DNA from: Veillonella nakazawae
Lineage (GTDB): Bacteria; Bacillota; Negativicutes; Veillonellales; Veillonellaceae
Direction of reading: 5' to 3'
Assembly: GCF_013393365.1 (NCBI RefSeq)
Contig: NZ_AP022321.1
Location: 2,033,819 to 2,097,818 of the forward strand
Length of the DNA: 64,000 bases
Below the pieces are notes generated by a model. The model made no database searches, was not told where the DNA came from, and saw only the letters and a program-made list of their open reading frames with translations. Positions 26,752 to 36,379 of the stretch are shown here, one piece after another. Every line of letters begins with the position of its first letter. The first letter of the stretch is position 1. The position numbers were made by a program, and so were the translations under genes.

Positions 26752-26915
26752 ACGTCTAGCGAGGCCCCTATGGGCTTTAAATAATCCAATAGATTTGAAG
26801 GCTGATATTCGCCCTGTAAGATTGATAAGAAAACAGAAAGCCCCGAACTGTTCTAAAAACGACTTAGCTTATTCCTCTAGGAACGTCTAGCGAGGGCCCT
26901 ATGGGATTAAATAAT
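26752..26915 (+). repeat. Direct repeat pair of about 40 bases
   Basis: CCTCTAAGGAACGTCTAGCG (26752) and CCTCTAGGAACGTCTAGCG (near 26874) each continue with a GGCCCTATGGG-like stretch and TAAATAAT. That last part is an inverted copy of the final codons of the gene at 27079-27450. Confidence 0.6.
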
Positions 26916-27097
26916 CGTATTATAATAGGGATGCCCATACTAAGATTAGCGTAAATTAGAAATAAAAAGGCCCAACACTTCTATGAAAACGACTTAGCTC
27001 GCTTTGGAGGCTTTCATAGAAGTGTTGGGTCTACTATCTAAACACACAGTCTAGAATGGGCATCCCTACACCGAAGGATTATTTACCCCATAGGGCC
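26895..27097. repeat. Nested apex-motif hairpin B
   Basis: Three sets of arms lie within each other: GGCCCTATGGG..AAATAATC (26895/27097), AGGGATGCCCAT (26927-26938) with ATGGGCATCCCT (27056-27067), and an 18-bp perfect inner stem (26971-26988 / 27012-27029). The apex is ACGACTTAGC-TCGCT-TTGGAGG. The outer arm includes the last codons of the adjacent gene. Confidence 0.7.
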
Positions 27098-27450
27098 TTC
27101 ATAACTTCCGCGCCCATGGTATCATCTTCAATTTTTGTAGGTTTTTGTGCGTCTTTGCTGGATAATAACGCTACGCCTGCAGCACTGTATACTGTTGTAT
27201 CAAGTTCTGTCCATGTTTTTTCTTTACGATCGATGCGTACTGTGTAGATGTATGTGAAGCCTTCTACATTGTTAATTTTAACAAGTACTGTTGCCGCATC
27301 ATCTGTTTTATATACAGAAGAGTTGTCGATAAACCATGCTGCATCATCAGCATCAGCATCGATATAATACCAATCAGCGGCACTCGCTTGGCCAAAGCCA
27401 CCTACAAAGAAAACCCCTGCTGCAAACATAGCAGCTAACCATTTTTTCAT
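27079..27450 (-). CDS. Small secreted protein, adhesin E-like family, member 3
   Basis: This 123-aa protein has signal peptide MKKWLAAMFAAGVFFVGG, then DWYYIDADADDAAWFIDNS. AAGGAGTTAGAA precedes the ATG at 27450. Its last codons (MKALWGK) form the outer arm of nested hairpin B and are present as inverted copies at about 26770 and 26900, perhaps remnants of a duplicated gene. Confidence 0.7.
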   Translation of the reverse strand: MKKWLAAMFAAGVFFVGGFGQASAADWYYIDADADDAAWFIDNSSVYKTDDAATVLVKINNVEGFTYIYTVRIDRKEKTWTELDTTVYSAAGVALLSSKDAQKPTKIEDDTMGAEVMKALWGK

Positions 27451-27550
27451 TTCTAACTCCTTAACGCTAGAGACGACCATCTAAGATGGCCGCCCATAGT
27501 TACTTACATATTTGTATCTTAATTACATAATTATATGACTTATAGTATGC

Positions 27551-27602
27551 TCTAGCTCATAAGCTTATTAGCTTATTTAGCTCGTTAGCTTATGAACTTA
27601 TG
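27551..27602. terminator. Possible terminator after gyrA
   Basis: CTCATAAGCT and AGCTTATGA, with further AGCTTATT repeats, can pair. No clear T-run is present, so this is weak. Confidence 0.3.
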
Positions 27603-27623
27603 AGATTAATGTTCTTCAGCTTA

Positions 27624-30098
27624 TTATTCTTCAGTTACATCTTCTTCGATTTCAGAACCTGGAATAACAGCAATGCTAGCTACTTTATCACCTTCGTCGA
27701 GATTTTGTGTTTTCACACCAGAAATAGCTTTACCTTTTTTAACAGCAATATCATTCATGTTAAAGCGAATGATTTTGCCTTGTTCAGAGATAAGCATTAC
27801 TTCATCATCGTTATGAACAACTTCAACGGCAACTACGTCACCTGTTTTGTTCGTAATCTTGAAGTTCTTAGAGCCTTTACCGCCGCGTTTTTGCAATGTA
27901 TAAGCTTCCGCATCATTGCGTTTACCAAATCCTTCTTCGGAGATAGTAAACACTTGTGCTTCGCTTTCATCAGCATTAATAACACCAGCACCTACAACCA
28001 CGTCGCCTGCATTGAGTTTAATGCCTCGCACGCCGTGAGCCGCACGTTTCATAAGGCGTACATCGCTTTCACTGAAACGAATAGCGATACCCAATTTAGT
28101 ACCAATCAAGATATCTTGGTCACCAGTCGTTACGTTGACGGAAATCAAGTGATCCCCTTCGTCGAGGTTGATAGCGTTGAGACCAGAACGACGGATGTTG
28201 CGGTATTCTTCGATAGCTGTACGTTTTACAACGCCAAACTCAGTTACCATGAATAAGTTTACATCTTCTTGAACGCGTTCAAGGTCAATCATAGTCGTAA
28301 CGGATTCGCCTACAGCTAGTGGCAATACGTTAACCATAGCAGTACCACGAGAGTTGCGGGAACCTGCTTCTGGCACTTCATATGCTTTGAGGCGGTATGT
28401 ACGGCCTGTGGACGTGAAGAACAACAATGTATTATGCGTACGTACATGCATAATTTGCGTTACATAATCGTCTTCCTTCGTCTTCATGCCGATAACGCCA
28501 GCGCCACCTTTATGTTGGTTGCGATATACGTTCGCGTTCATCCGTTTGATGTAACCTTGTTTAGTCAAGGTAATAACCATCTCTTCGTCAGCGATGAGGT
28601 CCTCTACATCAAGGTCGGACGTATCGATTGTGATTTCAGAACGACGAGGGTCGCCGTATTTCTTCTTCATATCTTCTAGTTCGTCTTTGATGATTTGACG
28701 TTGACGCGCTTCGCTAGCCAAGATAGCTTTCAAGTCTTCGATCAATGCCAACAATTCCTTGTATTCGTCTTCGATTTTTTCGCGTTCCAAGCCTGTTAAA
28801 CGGCGTAAACGCATATCGAGGATGGCTACTGCTTGTTTTTCTGAAAGCCCGAATTTTTGCATCAATGCGTTACGTGCAATTTCGTCAGTTTGAGAACTGC
28901 GAATTGTAGCGATAACTTCATCGATATGGTCGAGGGCGATCAACAAGCCTTCCAAGATGTGAGCACGCGCTTCAGCTTTGTTAAGCTCGAATTGAGTGCG
29001 GCGTACGATTACTTCGAGACGGTGATCTAAGTAGTAACCCAATACTTCTTTCAAATTCAATACGCGAGGATGGCCATCTACGAGGGCCAACATAATCACG
29101 CCGAAAGATTCTTGAAGTTGAGTGTGTTTATATAATTTGTTAAGAACGATATCTGGTTGCACGTCAGCACGCAATTCGATAACGATGCGCATACCTTGAC
29201 GGTCAGATTCGTCGCGAAGTGCTGTGATGCCATCAATAACCTTGTCGCGGCTCAAGTTCGCAATCGTTTCGATAACGCGAGCCTTGTTAACTTGGTATGG
29301 GATCTCAGTCACTACGATTTTATGCTTGCCCTTCGCCATTTCTTCAATGGTTGCACGAGCGCGCATTTTTACGCTACCACGACCTGTGGAGTACGCTTTT
29401 TTGATGCCTTCCCTGCCCAAAATGAGCGCCCCAGTTGGGAAGTCTGGACCTTTGATTTGCGTCATCAATTCGTCCACAGTTACATCTGGATTATCGATGA
29501 GCATGGTAAGGCCATTACATACCTCGTTAAGATTGTGCGGCGGAATATTTGTCGCCATCCCTACGGCGATACCGCTGGAACCATTGATGAGAAGATTTGG
29601 GATCTTCGCTGGCAATACGGTAGGTTCTTGCAAGCTTTCATCATAGTTCGGCATGAAATCAACAGTTTCCTTGTCGATATCAGCAAGCATTTCTTGCGTA
29701 ATTTTCGCCATACGTACTTCGGTATAACGCATCGCAGCGGCACTATCGCCATCGATGGAACCAAAGTTACCGTGGCCGTCTACCAAGAGGTAGCGCGTAT
29801 TGAAATCTTGCGCCAAACGTACAGTCGCATCGTAAACGGAGCTATCACCATGTGGATGATATTTACCGAGTACGTCACCGACGATACGAGCGGATTTCTT
29901 GTACGGTTTATTTGGCGTCATGCCTGTTTCGTGCATCGCGTACAAAATACGACGATGAACTGGTTTCAAGCCGTCGCGCACATCTGGAAGAGCACGCATT
30001 ACGATTACGGACATCGCATAATCGATATAGGCGTTCTTCATTTCTTTATCAATCTGAACGGGATGAATATTCCCGTGGGACCATTGTTGGTCTGCCAC
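27624..30098 (-). CDS. gyrA: DNA gyrase subunit A
   Basis: This 824-aa protein starts at a GTG after GAGGTGAGATT. The breakage-reunion domain has the catalytic Tyr125 (AAMRYTE). The quinolone region [10 protein letters not shown] has Ser86 and Asp90, the susceptible-type residues. The C-terminal beta-pinwheel carries a GyrA-box variant (QKRGGKG). With GyrB it supercoils DNA. It stands apart from gyrB, which is not in this window. Long open frames on the opposite strand are shadows. Confidence 0.97.
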   Translation of the reverse strand: MADQQWSHGNIHPVQIDKEMKNAYIDYAMSVIVMRALPDVRDGLKPVHRRILYAMHETGMTPNKPYKKSARIVGDVLGKYHPHGDSSVYDATVRLAQDFNTRYLLVDGHGNFGSIDGDSAAAMRYTEVRMAKITQEMLADIDKETVDFMPNYDESLQEPTVLPAKIPNLLINGSSGIAVGMATNIPPHNLNEVCNGLTMLIDNPDVTVDELMTQIKGPDFPTGALILGREGIKKAYSTGRGSVKMRARATIEEMAKGKHKIVVTEIPYQVNKARVIETIANLSRDKVIDGITALRDESDRQGMRIVIELRADVQPDIVLNKLYKHTQLQESFGVIMLALVDGHPRVLNLKEVLGYYLDHRLEVIVRRTQFELNKAEARAHILEGLLIALDHIDEVIATIRSSQTDEIARNALMQKFGLSEKQAVAILDMRLRRLTGLEREKIEDEYKELLALIEDLKAILASEARQRQIIKDELEDMKKKYGDPRRSEITIDTSDLDVEDLIADEEMVITLTKQGYIKRMNANVYRNQHKGGAGVIGMKTKEDDYVTQIMHVRTHNTLLFFTSTGRTYRLKAYEVPEAGSRNSRGTAMVNVLPLAVGESVTTMIDLERVQEDVNLFMVTEFGVVKRTAIEEYRNIRRSGLNAINLDEGDHLISVNVTTGDQDILIGTKLGIAIRFSESDVRLMKRAAHGVRGIKLNAGDVVVGAGVINADESEAQVFTISEEGFGKRNDAEAYTLQKRGGKGSKNFKITNKTGDVVAVEVVHNDDEVMLISEQGKIIRFNMNDIAVKKGKAISGVKTQNLDEGDKVASIAVIPGSEIEEDVTEE

Positions 30099-30214
30099 AA
30101 TCTCACCTCATTTTACTAACACTGATTATAATTCATCATAATATTATAGCATTTTTAAGGGCTAAAGGCTAATTTTATCGGTATTTTTCTGCATTTTTGT
30201 GAAAGCTACTTCAC

Positions 30215-31417
30215 CTATTCTAGTAGCCAATCTAAAACATTCTTTTGCTCTATACCATTATGATTATCTGTTTTATGTAACACATCCATTGTAAGTAAAT
30301 ATTTAGGATAGTTATCATCAAGTTTCTCTAACGGTGATAATTCACGTCGTAACGTAGTATCATCCATAACGCTATAGCTTACTTGATAATATTCTAAACG
30401 ATGTGGCATTTTAGCTACAAAATCTATTTCACCATTTTGTAGATGCCCTACATAAACACGGTAACCACGTCTAATTAATTCCAAATATACAATATTCTCG
30501 AGTATATGACCGCGATCCGAATCTGTACGACTTAATAAAAACTTACGGAATGCACTATCTACAACATAATATTTAGCATTTCGCTGCAATAACGCTTTTC
30601 CTTTTACATCAAATCGGTCAACTTCATAGATTAAAAGACCATCTTTGAGACCTTGTAAATATTTCTCAACCGTCTTATTATCCGTTTTGCGACCATAACT
30701 AGTGAGCGTATTCGCAATTTTCGTTGGATTAATCAAACTCCCTATATTAGCTAATAAATATTTAATAATATCCAATAATAATGGTACATCTGTAATTTTT
30801 AATCTCGTTACAATATCTTTCAGAATAACAGTGTTTAGAATACTTTCTAAATATTCATCAATACTTTCATCATCTTCAACATGTACAAGCCTAGGGAAAG
30901 AACTATGCTCGATATACAAATTGTATATATCCATATCTGACAAGTTTTGCTGACTATATGCACTATGAAATTCTTTAAATGAAAGCGGTAGCATCTCAAC
31001 TTGCACATATCTACCGGTTAATAATGTGGCAATATCAGAAGACATAAAATATGCGTTTGAACCTGTAATATAAATATCCACATTAGGTTTGATAAATAAA
31101 CTTCCTACGACCTTCTCAAATTGTGGTACATGCTGCACTTCATCTAAAAATACATACATGGGAGTCTCTGGAATCAATCGTTCTACTATATACTCATGGA
31201 GGGCATGATACTCCTGTAGCGGTTCATACTCTAAATCTTCAAAATTAATAGAAATGATTTGATTGGCTTTTACACCACTAGCTAATAATTCTTGTTTAAA
31301 CAATTCAAATAATGTAGATTTGCCGCACCGACGCACACCAGAAACGACTTTAATCACATCTTGATCTTTATGACGCCTTAAAAATTCTAAGTATTGCTCG
31401 CGTTGAATCAAAGGCAT
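30215..31417 (-). CDS. ATPase of the AAA_14 / DUF4143 family
   Basis: This 400-aa protein has Walker A (GVRRCGKSTL), Walker B (VFLDEVQ), the family's YITGSNAYFMSS sensor stretch and the C-terminal DUF4143 nuclease-like part (LENIVYLELIRRGYRVYVGH, then EIDFVAK). These ATPases are common but poorly understood. AAGGAGG precedes the ATG. Four evenly spaced dyads (31475-31608) lie upstream and probably control it. Confidence 0.85.
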   Translation of the reverse strand: MPLIQREQYLEFLRRHKDQDVIKVVSGVRRCGKSTLFELFKQELLASGVKANQIISINFEDLEYEPLQEYHALHEYIVERLIPETPMYVFLDEVQHVPQFEKVVGSLFIKPNVDIYITGSNAYFMSSDIATLLTGRYVQVEMLPLSFKEFHSAYSQQNLSDMDIYNLYIEHSSFPRLVHVEDDESIDEYLESILNTVILKDIVTRLKITDVPLLLDIIKYLLANIGSLINPTKIANTLTSYGRKTDNKTVEKYLQGLKDGLLIYEVDRFDVKGKALLQRNAKYYVVDSAFRKFLLSRTDSDRGHILENIVYLELIRRGYRVYVGHLQNGEIDFVAKMPHRLEYYQVSYSVMDDTTLRRELSPLEKLDDNYPKYLLTMDVLHKTDNHNGIEQKNVLDWLLE

Positions 31418-31474
31418 TATAACCTCCTTAGCTCAACAATATTCACTATTATTGCACAACTAGAAACATATTTT

Positions 31475-31608
31475 AGGATAGTAATCCTAATTCAGTACAT
31501 TTATAATTTAAACAGGGACTATAATCCTTATTTATTATAATTATATCATTTTTTAGGATTATAATCCCTATTTTTATTAAATACAATATATTTCGGGATT
31601 ACAATCCT
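31475..31608. promoter_or_regulatory. Array of four dyad sites at about 40-bp steps
   Basis: AGGATAGTAATCCT (31475), GGGACTATAATCCT (31515), AGGATTATAATCCC (31555) and GGGATTACAATCCT (31595) follow the pattern RGGA(N)6TCCY, with centres 40 bases apart. Some include TATAAT and so overlap a -10. No gene lies within the array. Confidence 0.7.
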
Positions 31609-31662
31609 AAAACAACTGTTTTATCATCGTATTGAACACTTATAACTATCTCTATCCCTTAT

Positions 31663-32463
31663 TTAGTGACCCGCATGCTTTATCATATGATCTAAAATGC
31701 TAACAAAATCTCGTTCCACAGCAGAAGTGTCTGCACCGGTGCTACCAATCCCAGTTAACATAGTTTCTTTCCAATCATTCTTTGCCTTAAATCTAAATGA
31801 GATCAAATACTTAGCTTTTGTTTTATCCGCTTCTCCTTTTGGCAAATAGTAAAAGCCTATGCTTCTTTCAGTAGGCAACAGTGCTGGATTATCTTGCGGT
31901 TTATATTGGCTATATATAGATTTCATAAAGGTTAGAACATCTTCACCCTTTACAGACGTATCTACAAAAATAATCTCATCGTATGTAAATAAAGGAATCT
32001 TATTAGTGCCAGCAACGCGTGTCGCCTTAGATTTAGCTAGCTCCAACGCCTCCTCATGAGTGGCCATCCGCATGCCATACCGCTTAGCACTCTCTACCAA
32101 AGAAGAATTCAAATGAACTAGATACGCCTGTGAATAAGCAAAATCTGCATTATTATCTCTCTCACCACCAGGTGCAGGCAAGGTTGGACGATGCACCACA
32201 GAATTTATGGTAAAAGAAAAACCATTGCTTTCATCATAAAAAACATATACATTGCGCTGGAATGGTTTCTCCTTCTCCACCACAGCAGATTGAAGAACTA
32301 GACGCGGATGAACAACGCTGAACTCCTTTTCCACACTAGCCTTGATATCCTCTGGCGTGGCAGGATCACCATTTTCCATCGTCCACACAAAAGAACAACC
32401 GCTCAATAAAAATGTACAAATACACACAACAACTAATGATATATACCTAATCAACTGCTTCAT
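31663..32463 (-). CDS. Lipoprotein of unknown function, member of a tandem pair
   Basis: This 266-aa lipoprotein has a signal sequence and lipobox LSGC. The ATG at 32463 follows GGGAGAGG. It is a paralog of the next gene: both share GDP-x-TP-x-D-(I/V)K near residue 30, HPRLVLQS or NPRLVLQS, P-x-PGG, YYLPKGE/NGE and YLISF(R/K). It lies 20 bases after that gene and so is in one operon with it. No catalytic motif is seen. Confidence 0.7.
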   Translation of the reverse strand: MKQLIRYISLVVVCICTFLLSGCSFVWTMENGDPATPEDIKASVEKEFSVVHPRLVLQSAVVEKEKPFQRNVYVFYDESNGFSFTINSVVHRPTLPAPGGERDNNADFAYSQAYLVHLNSSLVESAKRYGMRMATHEEALELAKSKATRVAGTNKIPLFTYDEIIFVDTSVKGEDVLTFMKSIYSQYKPQDNPALLPTERSIGFYYLPKGEADKTKAKYLISFRFKAKNDWKETMLTGIGSTGADTSAVERDFVSILDHMIKHAGH

Positions 32464-32482
32464 AGATACACCTCTCCCTGAC

Positions 32483-33298
32483 CTATTTTCCTCGCACAGC
32501 CTGTTGTATTTCCCGATCAACAACGGTAATTATGTCTCGTTCAATCTGCTCAGAACTCTTATCTTGATAACCAACACCACTCATTAAGGTATCTCGCCAA
32601 TCTTCCCGCCCTCTAATTTTAAAACTTATTAGGTACAGAGCCTTGCTCTTGTCTGTTTCACCATTTGGTAAATAGTAAAAGCTAACCTTACGTCCATACA
32701 CACTACTTACTAAGGTCTCGTCACCATTAGGTTTATATAGAGAATATATGTCTCGTAACATGCCCACTACACCAGCACCATTAGATGTTTGATTAAGAAA
32801 TACAAAATCTCCTTCATCAAACAAAGGCGCTGTACTATTACCATCTGGACGCATGAGTTTAGCACTGATGAGCGCCTTACGCTCCTCATCATTAGCTATG
32901 TGAAAGCGATATTTTGTAGCAAGAAGAGCTACCTCACTATATAAATGATTTAAATATGTATCTGCATACCTATACTCAGCCTTCGTTACCCGCTGACCAC
33001 CTGGAATAGGTAGCTCAGGAGTCTTCACATACACACTTGTAGTAAAGACAAAACCATTATTCTCATCTAAAAAAGTATACTCATTATGTTTATTGGGCTT
33101 TGTAGAAACAACCCTAGAAGACTGCAACACAAGACGGGGATTATAAGCCGAAAAACGCTCCTCAACCATCTCCTTCACATCATTTGGCGTGTATGGATCC
33201 CCATCAAACAGCGTTATTCGAGAAGAAGTACAACCACCCAATACAACACTACAAACACACAACAAAACCAACAACACAAACCTAACAAACAAAGGCAT
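32483..33298 (-). CDS. Lipoprotein of unknown function, first of a tandem pair
   Basis: This 271-aa lipoprotein has signal sequence MPLFVRFVLLVLLCVC and lipobox LGGC. GAGAGG lies about 11 bases before the ATG, a rather long distance. It shares with the downstream paralog the GDPYTPNDVKEMVEERFSAY region and the DKSKALYLISFK segment. The pair probably arose by duplication. Confidence 0.7.
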   Translation of the reverse strand: MPLFVRFVLLVLLCVCSVVLGGCTSSRITLFDGDPYTPNDVKEMVEERFSAYNPRLVLQSSRVVSTKPNKHNEYTFLDENNGFVFTTSVYVKTPELPIPGGQRVTKAEYRYADTYLNHLYSEVALLATKYRFHIANDEERKALISAKLMRPDGNSTAPLFDEGDFVFLNQTSNGAGVVGMLRDIYSLYKPNGDETLVSSVYGRKVSFYYLPNGETDKSKALYLISFKIRGREDWRDTLMSGVGYQDKSSEQIERDIITVVDREIQQAVRGK

Positions 33299-33451
33299 AC
33301 ACAACCACACCTCTCTCCTTTTCCCCATTTGTATCAAGTATTCATATCAAATATGCAGACACAATCATTGATAACATCAGCTGATTGTTGATACTCTACT
33401 CACACCCTTTCCCCATCAGGGGCCTCGCCCCATGCGAAAGGAAAAGTGCTT

Positions 33452-33594
33452 TTGTTGTTGGGACTAGTCCACATATAGGGTTGTAAAAAAGTTAGACACT
33501 TATGAATGAGCGACTTAGGTCACTATGGAGCGAAGGAATAAGTGTCTAACTTTTTTAACTAGTAAACCACTATGTGACGGGGCCCCAACAACAA
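33452..33594. repeat. Nested apex-motif hairpin C
   Basis: A 19-bp perfect inner stem (33485-33503 / 33538-33556, AAAAAAGTTAGACACTTAT) is capped by GCGACTTAGG-TCAC-TATGGAGCG, the best example of the apex. Outer arms TTGTTGTTGGG (33452) and CCCAACAACAA end at the base next to the stop codon of the sfsA-like gene. Confidence 0.75.
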
Positions 33595-34755
33595 TCACTT
33601 AACTAGCGCATCCAATGTATTCATTCGGAAGTCTTCTATTACATTCATAAAGGATTGATTATGTATCGGATTGTCCGTCATCCCAAATAGGTGGCTTTTA
33701 CAGTCGCAATCAGAGGATCCAAATTTAGGCACGTCCCATTCGGCAACGCCACGGACCGCATCAGCGAGAGCACATTCCGCATCAGCCCAGCTAGTTCGAA
33801 TTGGCAGGCCTCCGATCATTTCACAGTGACCGCGGAAGTAATCTAAATGCCAGTGCATTTTCTTCCGTTTTCGCTTATGGCGCTCAATGCGTTTCGTTAA
33901 ATTCGCCTTCGCAGAGCCTACGTACATATAGTACCCCGCCCTGAAATGCATCATTCCTTTAGAGCCAATCTCAAGGTCTAAATCATGGTCGAGATGCATG
34001 ACCATCACGTACACGCCACTATCGTGAGCCTCTGTGTCGAGAATGCTACTCGGATAGGAACATTCATGGGTTACAGTAGGCATGGTAAAAGTCTCATCCC
34101 ACACCACAGCAACGGCTTTCCAGTCTAAAGAAGGGGCTACCTCTTTAAAGGTTTTAGCGAACTCCAAATCTGTATGGTAGTCTGGCAAGAACCACTGCGC
34201 CCTATCCCATTGTACGAGGAACAAAACACCTGTGTGGTAACCTTCGTTTTGCAATTCTTTCAGATGTAATAAATGCTTGCGCCCTCGTTCTGTAATGGCA
34301 TCAGGGAACATGGCACCAGTCTTGGAGAATAGCGTACAAGACTTAACCTCTAGCAAAAACTCATCACCTTTATCATTGGTGAGGAGCAAATCAAACCGCG
34401 ATGATGTGCCGTGTAGTTTAATCGTATATTCTCGTCGTACAACGCGCCACTCTTCCCATCCAGGGATGAGTTTATTTTCGATCAAATACTGCGCTACATC
34501 ATTACTATAGTTGGTGTCGAGCATAATCACAACGCCATCACGCTCTATACCAACCACGCGATATTTCGTCTTTGCATCAGGCTTATCGTGAGGTACGATG
34601 TACATCGTTACACCCGTAAACAATAGCTCCCACATGCGACCAGGATTTGGCAAATGAGCGAGCACGCTTTCACCATTTAAATCTAAAGTCACCACAAAAC
34701 GGTTTGGGCGACCTGTATATTTCGCTTTTAAAATTGTATCGTAAAGGACTTTCAT
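33595..34755 (-). CDS. sfsA: SfsA family protein fused to a GIY-YIG (DUF123) domain
   Basis: This 386-aa protein has two parts. Residues 1-230 are SfsA (HLPNPGRMWELL, FLLEVKSCTLF, FPDAITERGRKHL), a nuclease-like fold implicated in sugar-utilisation control. Residues 245-370 fit DUF123/GIY-YIG (DSGVYVMVMHL, GYYMYVGSAKANLTKRIERH, HWHLDYF, FGSSDCDCKSHLF). SfsA alone is about 230 aa, so this is a fusion of two nuclease-like domains. AGGAGTACCA precedes the ATG. Confidence 0.85.
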   Translation of the reverse strand: MKVLYDTILKAKYTGRPNRFVVTLDLNGESVLAHLPNPGRMWELLFTGVTMYIVPHDKPDAKTKYRVVGIERDGVVIMLDTNYSNDVAQYLIENKLIPGWEEWRVVRREYTIKLHGTSSRFDLLLTNDKGDEFLLEVKSCTLFSKTGAMFPDAITERGRKHLLHLKELQNEGYHTGVLFLVQWDRAQWFLPDYHTDLEFAKTFKEVAPSLDWKAVAVVWDETFTMPTVTHECSYPSSILDTEAHDSGVYVMVMHLDHDLDLEIGSKGMMHFRAGYYMYVGSAKANLTKRIERHKRKRKKMHWHLDYFRGHCEMIGGLPIRTSWADAECALADAVRGVAEWDVPKFGSSDCDCKSHLFGMTDNPIHNQSFMNVIEDFRMNTLDALVK

Positions 34756-34892
34756 TGGTACTCCTACATCAAGAATATTCTATGTGTCTATTATACGCTA
34801 TTTTGTTACAGGATGAGAGTCTTACGGATTGTACTTTGAAAGTCCTTGCTGATTATAGTTTTTAAGTCCTTACAACTTGCATGATGAAAGAC

Positions 34893-34942
34893 CTAAGAAA
34901 AGCCTAAGAAGTAACACCTAAAAAAGCCTAGGAAGTAACACC
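34893..34942. repeat. Short tandem repeat
   Basis: Two copies of a 24-base unit starting AAAAGCCTAAGAAGTAACAC and AAAAGCCTAGGAAGTAACAC stand side by side between the HigA-like and SfsA-like genes. Confidence 0.6.
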
Positions 34943-34962
34943 TTAACTATTCACAAAATGAA

Positions 34963-35826
34963 TTAATAATTCACCACAGTTACAGGATCATTATTGCGGT
35001 ATTTCCGATTACTACGTGGATAATCTCGTTCTAACAAGTTATGTAGCACTTCACCCAATAACGTCCAAAAAGCATCAGAATCTTCCGTAGGTATACCAAG
35101 AACAATGGAGTTTCCTTTGGAATATGTAATACATGTGGAGGTTATGTTATCAATAATTGGCAAATACACAATAATTACGCCACATGCTGCTAGCATATCC
35201 TTAAGAGGCTCTTTCACACCGATTAAAGGTTCGCTAGAAAGATCCTTAATTTTTGGTATAAATTTTCTTAGTAACTCCGCATCGTAAGGATTGACCTCTA
35301 CAAAACGAGCCTGCCCTTTTGTGATTTGTACCAATGTATAAATCGCACTCTTTTTATCAGACTCCATATCCTTAATATTTTCATATACTAAGGGCATAAC
35401 CATGTCATTAGCTACATTTTTTAAAGAAGCTACCTCAAAAAACTTCTGTAAATTATTGACCTGCTCAGCTGCCTTTTTCGTTTCTGGAACGATACCCAAA
35501 CGTGCAAGCTTAGCATAACCAAAAGGCTTGGCAAAATTAATTTCTTCATCAATAGAGTTCTCGTACTCTACTTTCAAGATAGATTCTCTATATGCAGCTT
35601 CTAAACCATTCCAAAAACTAGCCTCTACCCCAAACACCCGCTCAAGACGCATTGCCACATCTTGAGTTAGTGGCACCTCTCCATTAATAAGCTTACTAAT
35701 GTGTTTTTCACTCATATCCATTCGTGTAGCTAATTCTTTTTGCGTCATATGCCTATCTTCTAAAACCTCTTTTATAGTCATACCTGGTGGTATCGCTATA
35801 AAGGTATTACTTCTATAAATTTTCAT
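34963..35826 (-). CDS. higA: HigA-type antitoxin with extended C-terminal domain
   Basis: This 287-aa protein has an N-terminal XRE helix-turn-helix (MTQKELATRMDMSEKHISKLINGEVPL). A long C-terminal region ends with a degenerate ImmA/IrrE-like site: the HExxH motif reads GEVLH in LLGEVLHNLL, so one zinc His is lost. It follows the HigB-like toxin gene in one operon, overlapping or nearly so. AAGGAG precedes the ATG at 35826. The fusion is larger than the usual 100-aa HigA. Confidence 0.8.
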   Translation of the reverse strand: MKIYRSNTFIAIPPGMTIKEVLEDRHMTQKELATRMDMSEKHISKLINGEVPLTQDVAMRLERVFGVEASFWNGLEAAYRESILKVEYENSIDEEINFAKPFGYAKLARLGIVPETKKAAEQVNNLQKFFEVASLKNVANDMVMPLVYENIKDMESDKKSAIYTLVQITKGQARFVEVNPYDAELLRKFIPKIKDLSSEPLIGVKEPLKDMLAACGVIIVYLPIIDNITSTCITYSKGNSIVLGIPTEDSDAFWTLLGEVLHNLLERDYPRSNRKYRNNDPVTVVNY

Positions 35827-35843
35827 ATTTTTTACACTCCTTA

Positions 35844-36140
35844 TCAATGATAATCAACAATTTCTTGGATTTCTACAATATCTACAGTATTACCATATTG
35901 AGTAAAAATTAAGCGGTATGGATGGATTAAATCCATAGCATATTGTCCTAATCGATCTCCGTATAAAGGATGGCATCTTCCTAATCGCAAAAGAATTAAT
36001 GTTTCAATAGATGTAGCTTGAGTAATTTGTTGTAACCGTTCATATAGTTTTACAGTCATTTTAAGATTATATTTTTCCTGTGCTGCATTAATATCTGTAC
36101 ATATCTTACGTATCTTATTATTCTTATATCGTATATCCAA
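35844..36140 (-). CDS. higB: HigB-type toxin (RelE/ParE superfamily)
   Basis: This 98-aa protein has the HigB pattern: a basic N-terminus, KLYERLQQI, LRLGRCHPLYGDRLGQYAMDL, then PYRLIF and VDIVEIQEIVDYH. Members cut mRNA on the ribosome. The only fitting start is a TTG (36138-36140) after GGTGA. The toxin gene comes first and its antitoxin second, the order known for higBA. Confidence 0.8.
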   Translation of the reverse strand: MDIRYKNNKIRKICTDINAAQEKYNLKMTVKLYERLQQITQATSIETLILLRLGRCHPLYGDRLGQYAMDLIHPYRLIFTQYGNTVDIVEIQEIVDYH

Positions 36141-36206
36141 TATGTCACCGACTCTCTCAAATCATAGTGAATGGTTGATACAATATAAATGGCCATTTAT
36201 AATAAT

Positions 36207-36281
36207 TTACCTAGTAGGTTAATTCTATTATACCTTTTCAAATACAAATGTAAATAAATAATTTACCAATTGGGTAAATTT
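36207..36281 (-). promoter_or_regulatory. higBA promoter with two flanking operators
   Basis: On the minus strand TTTACA (36249-36254) and TATAAT (36227-36232) are 16 bases apart. A dyad AATTTACC AATTGG GTAAATTT (36260-36281) lies just upstream and TTACCTAGTAGGTTAA (36207-36222) just downstream. Both fit a TTTACC...GGTAAA half-site, as expected for self-repression by HigA. Confidence 0.7.
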
Positions 36282-36379
36282 AATAACACTATGTAGTATC
36301 AAAAATCATTTATGCTATTAATAATTAATATTGAAATTTTTCTTTTTTGTAGCTTAGGTTACATTATTACGTGTTAAAA

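Noticed and set aside
29157..30119. A 320-codon open frame on the plus strand opposite gyrA
   Set aside because: It is a shadow of the gyrA reading frame with no ribosome site and no protein-like composition.
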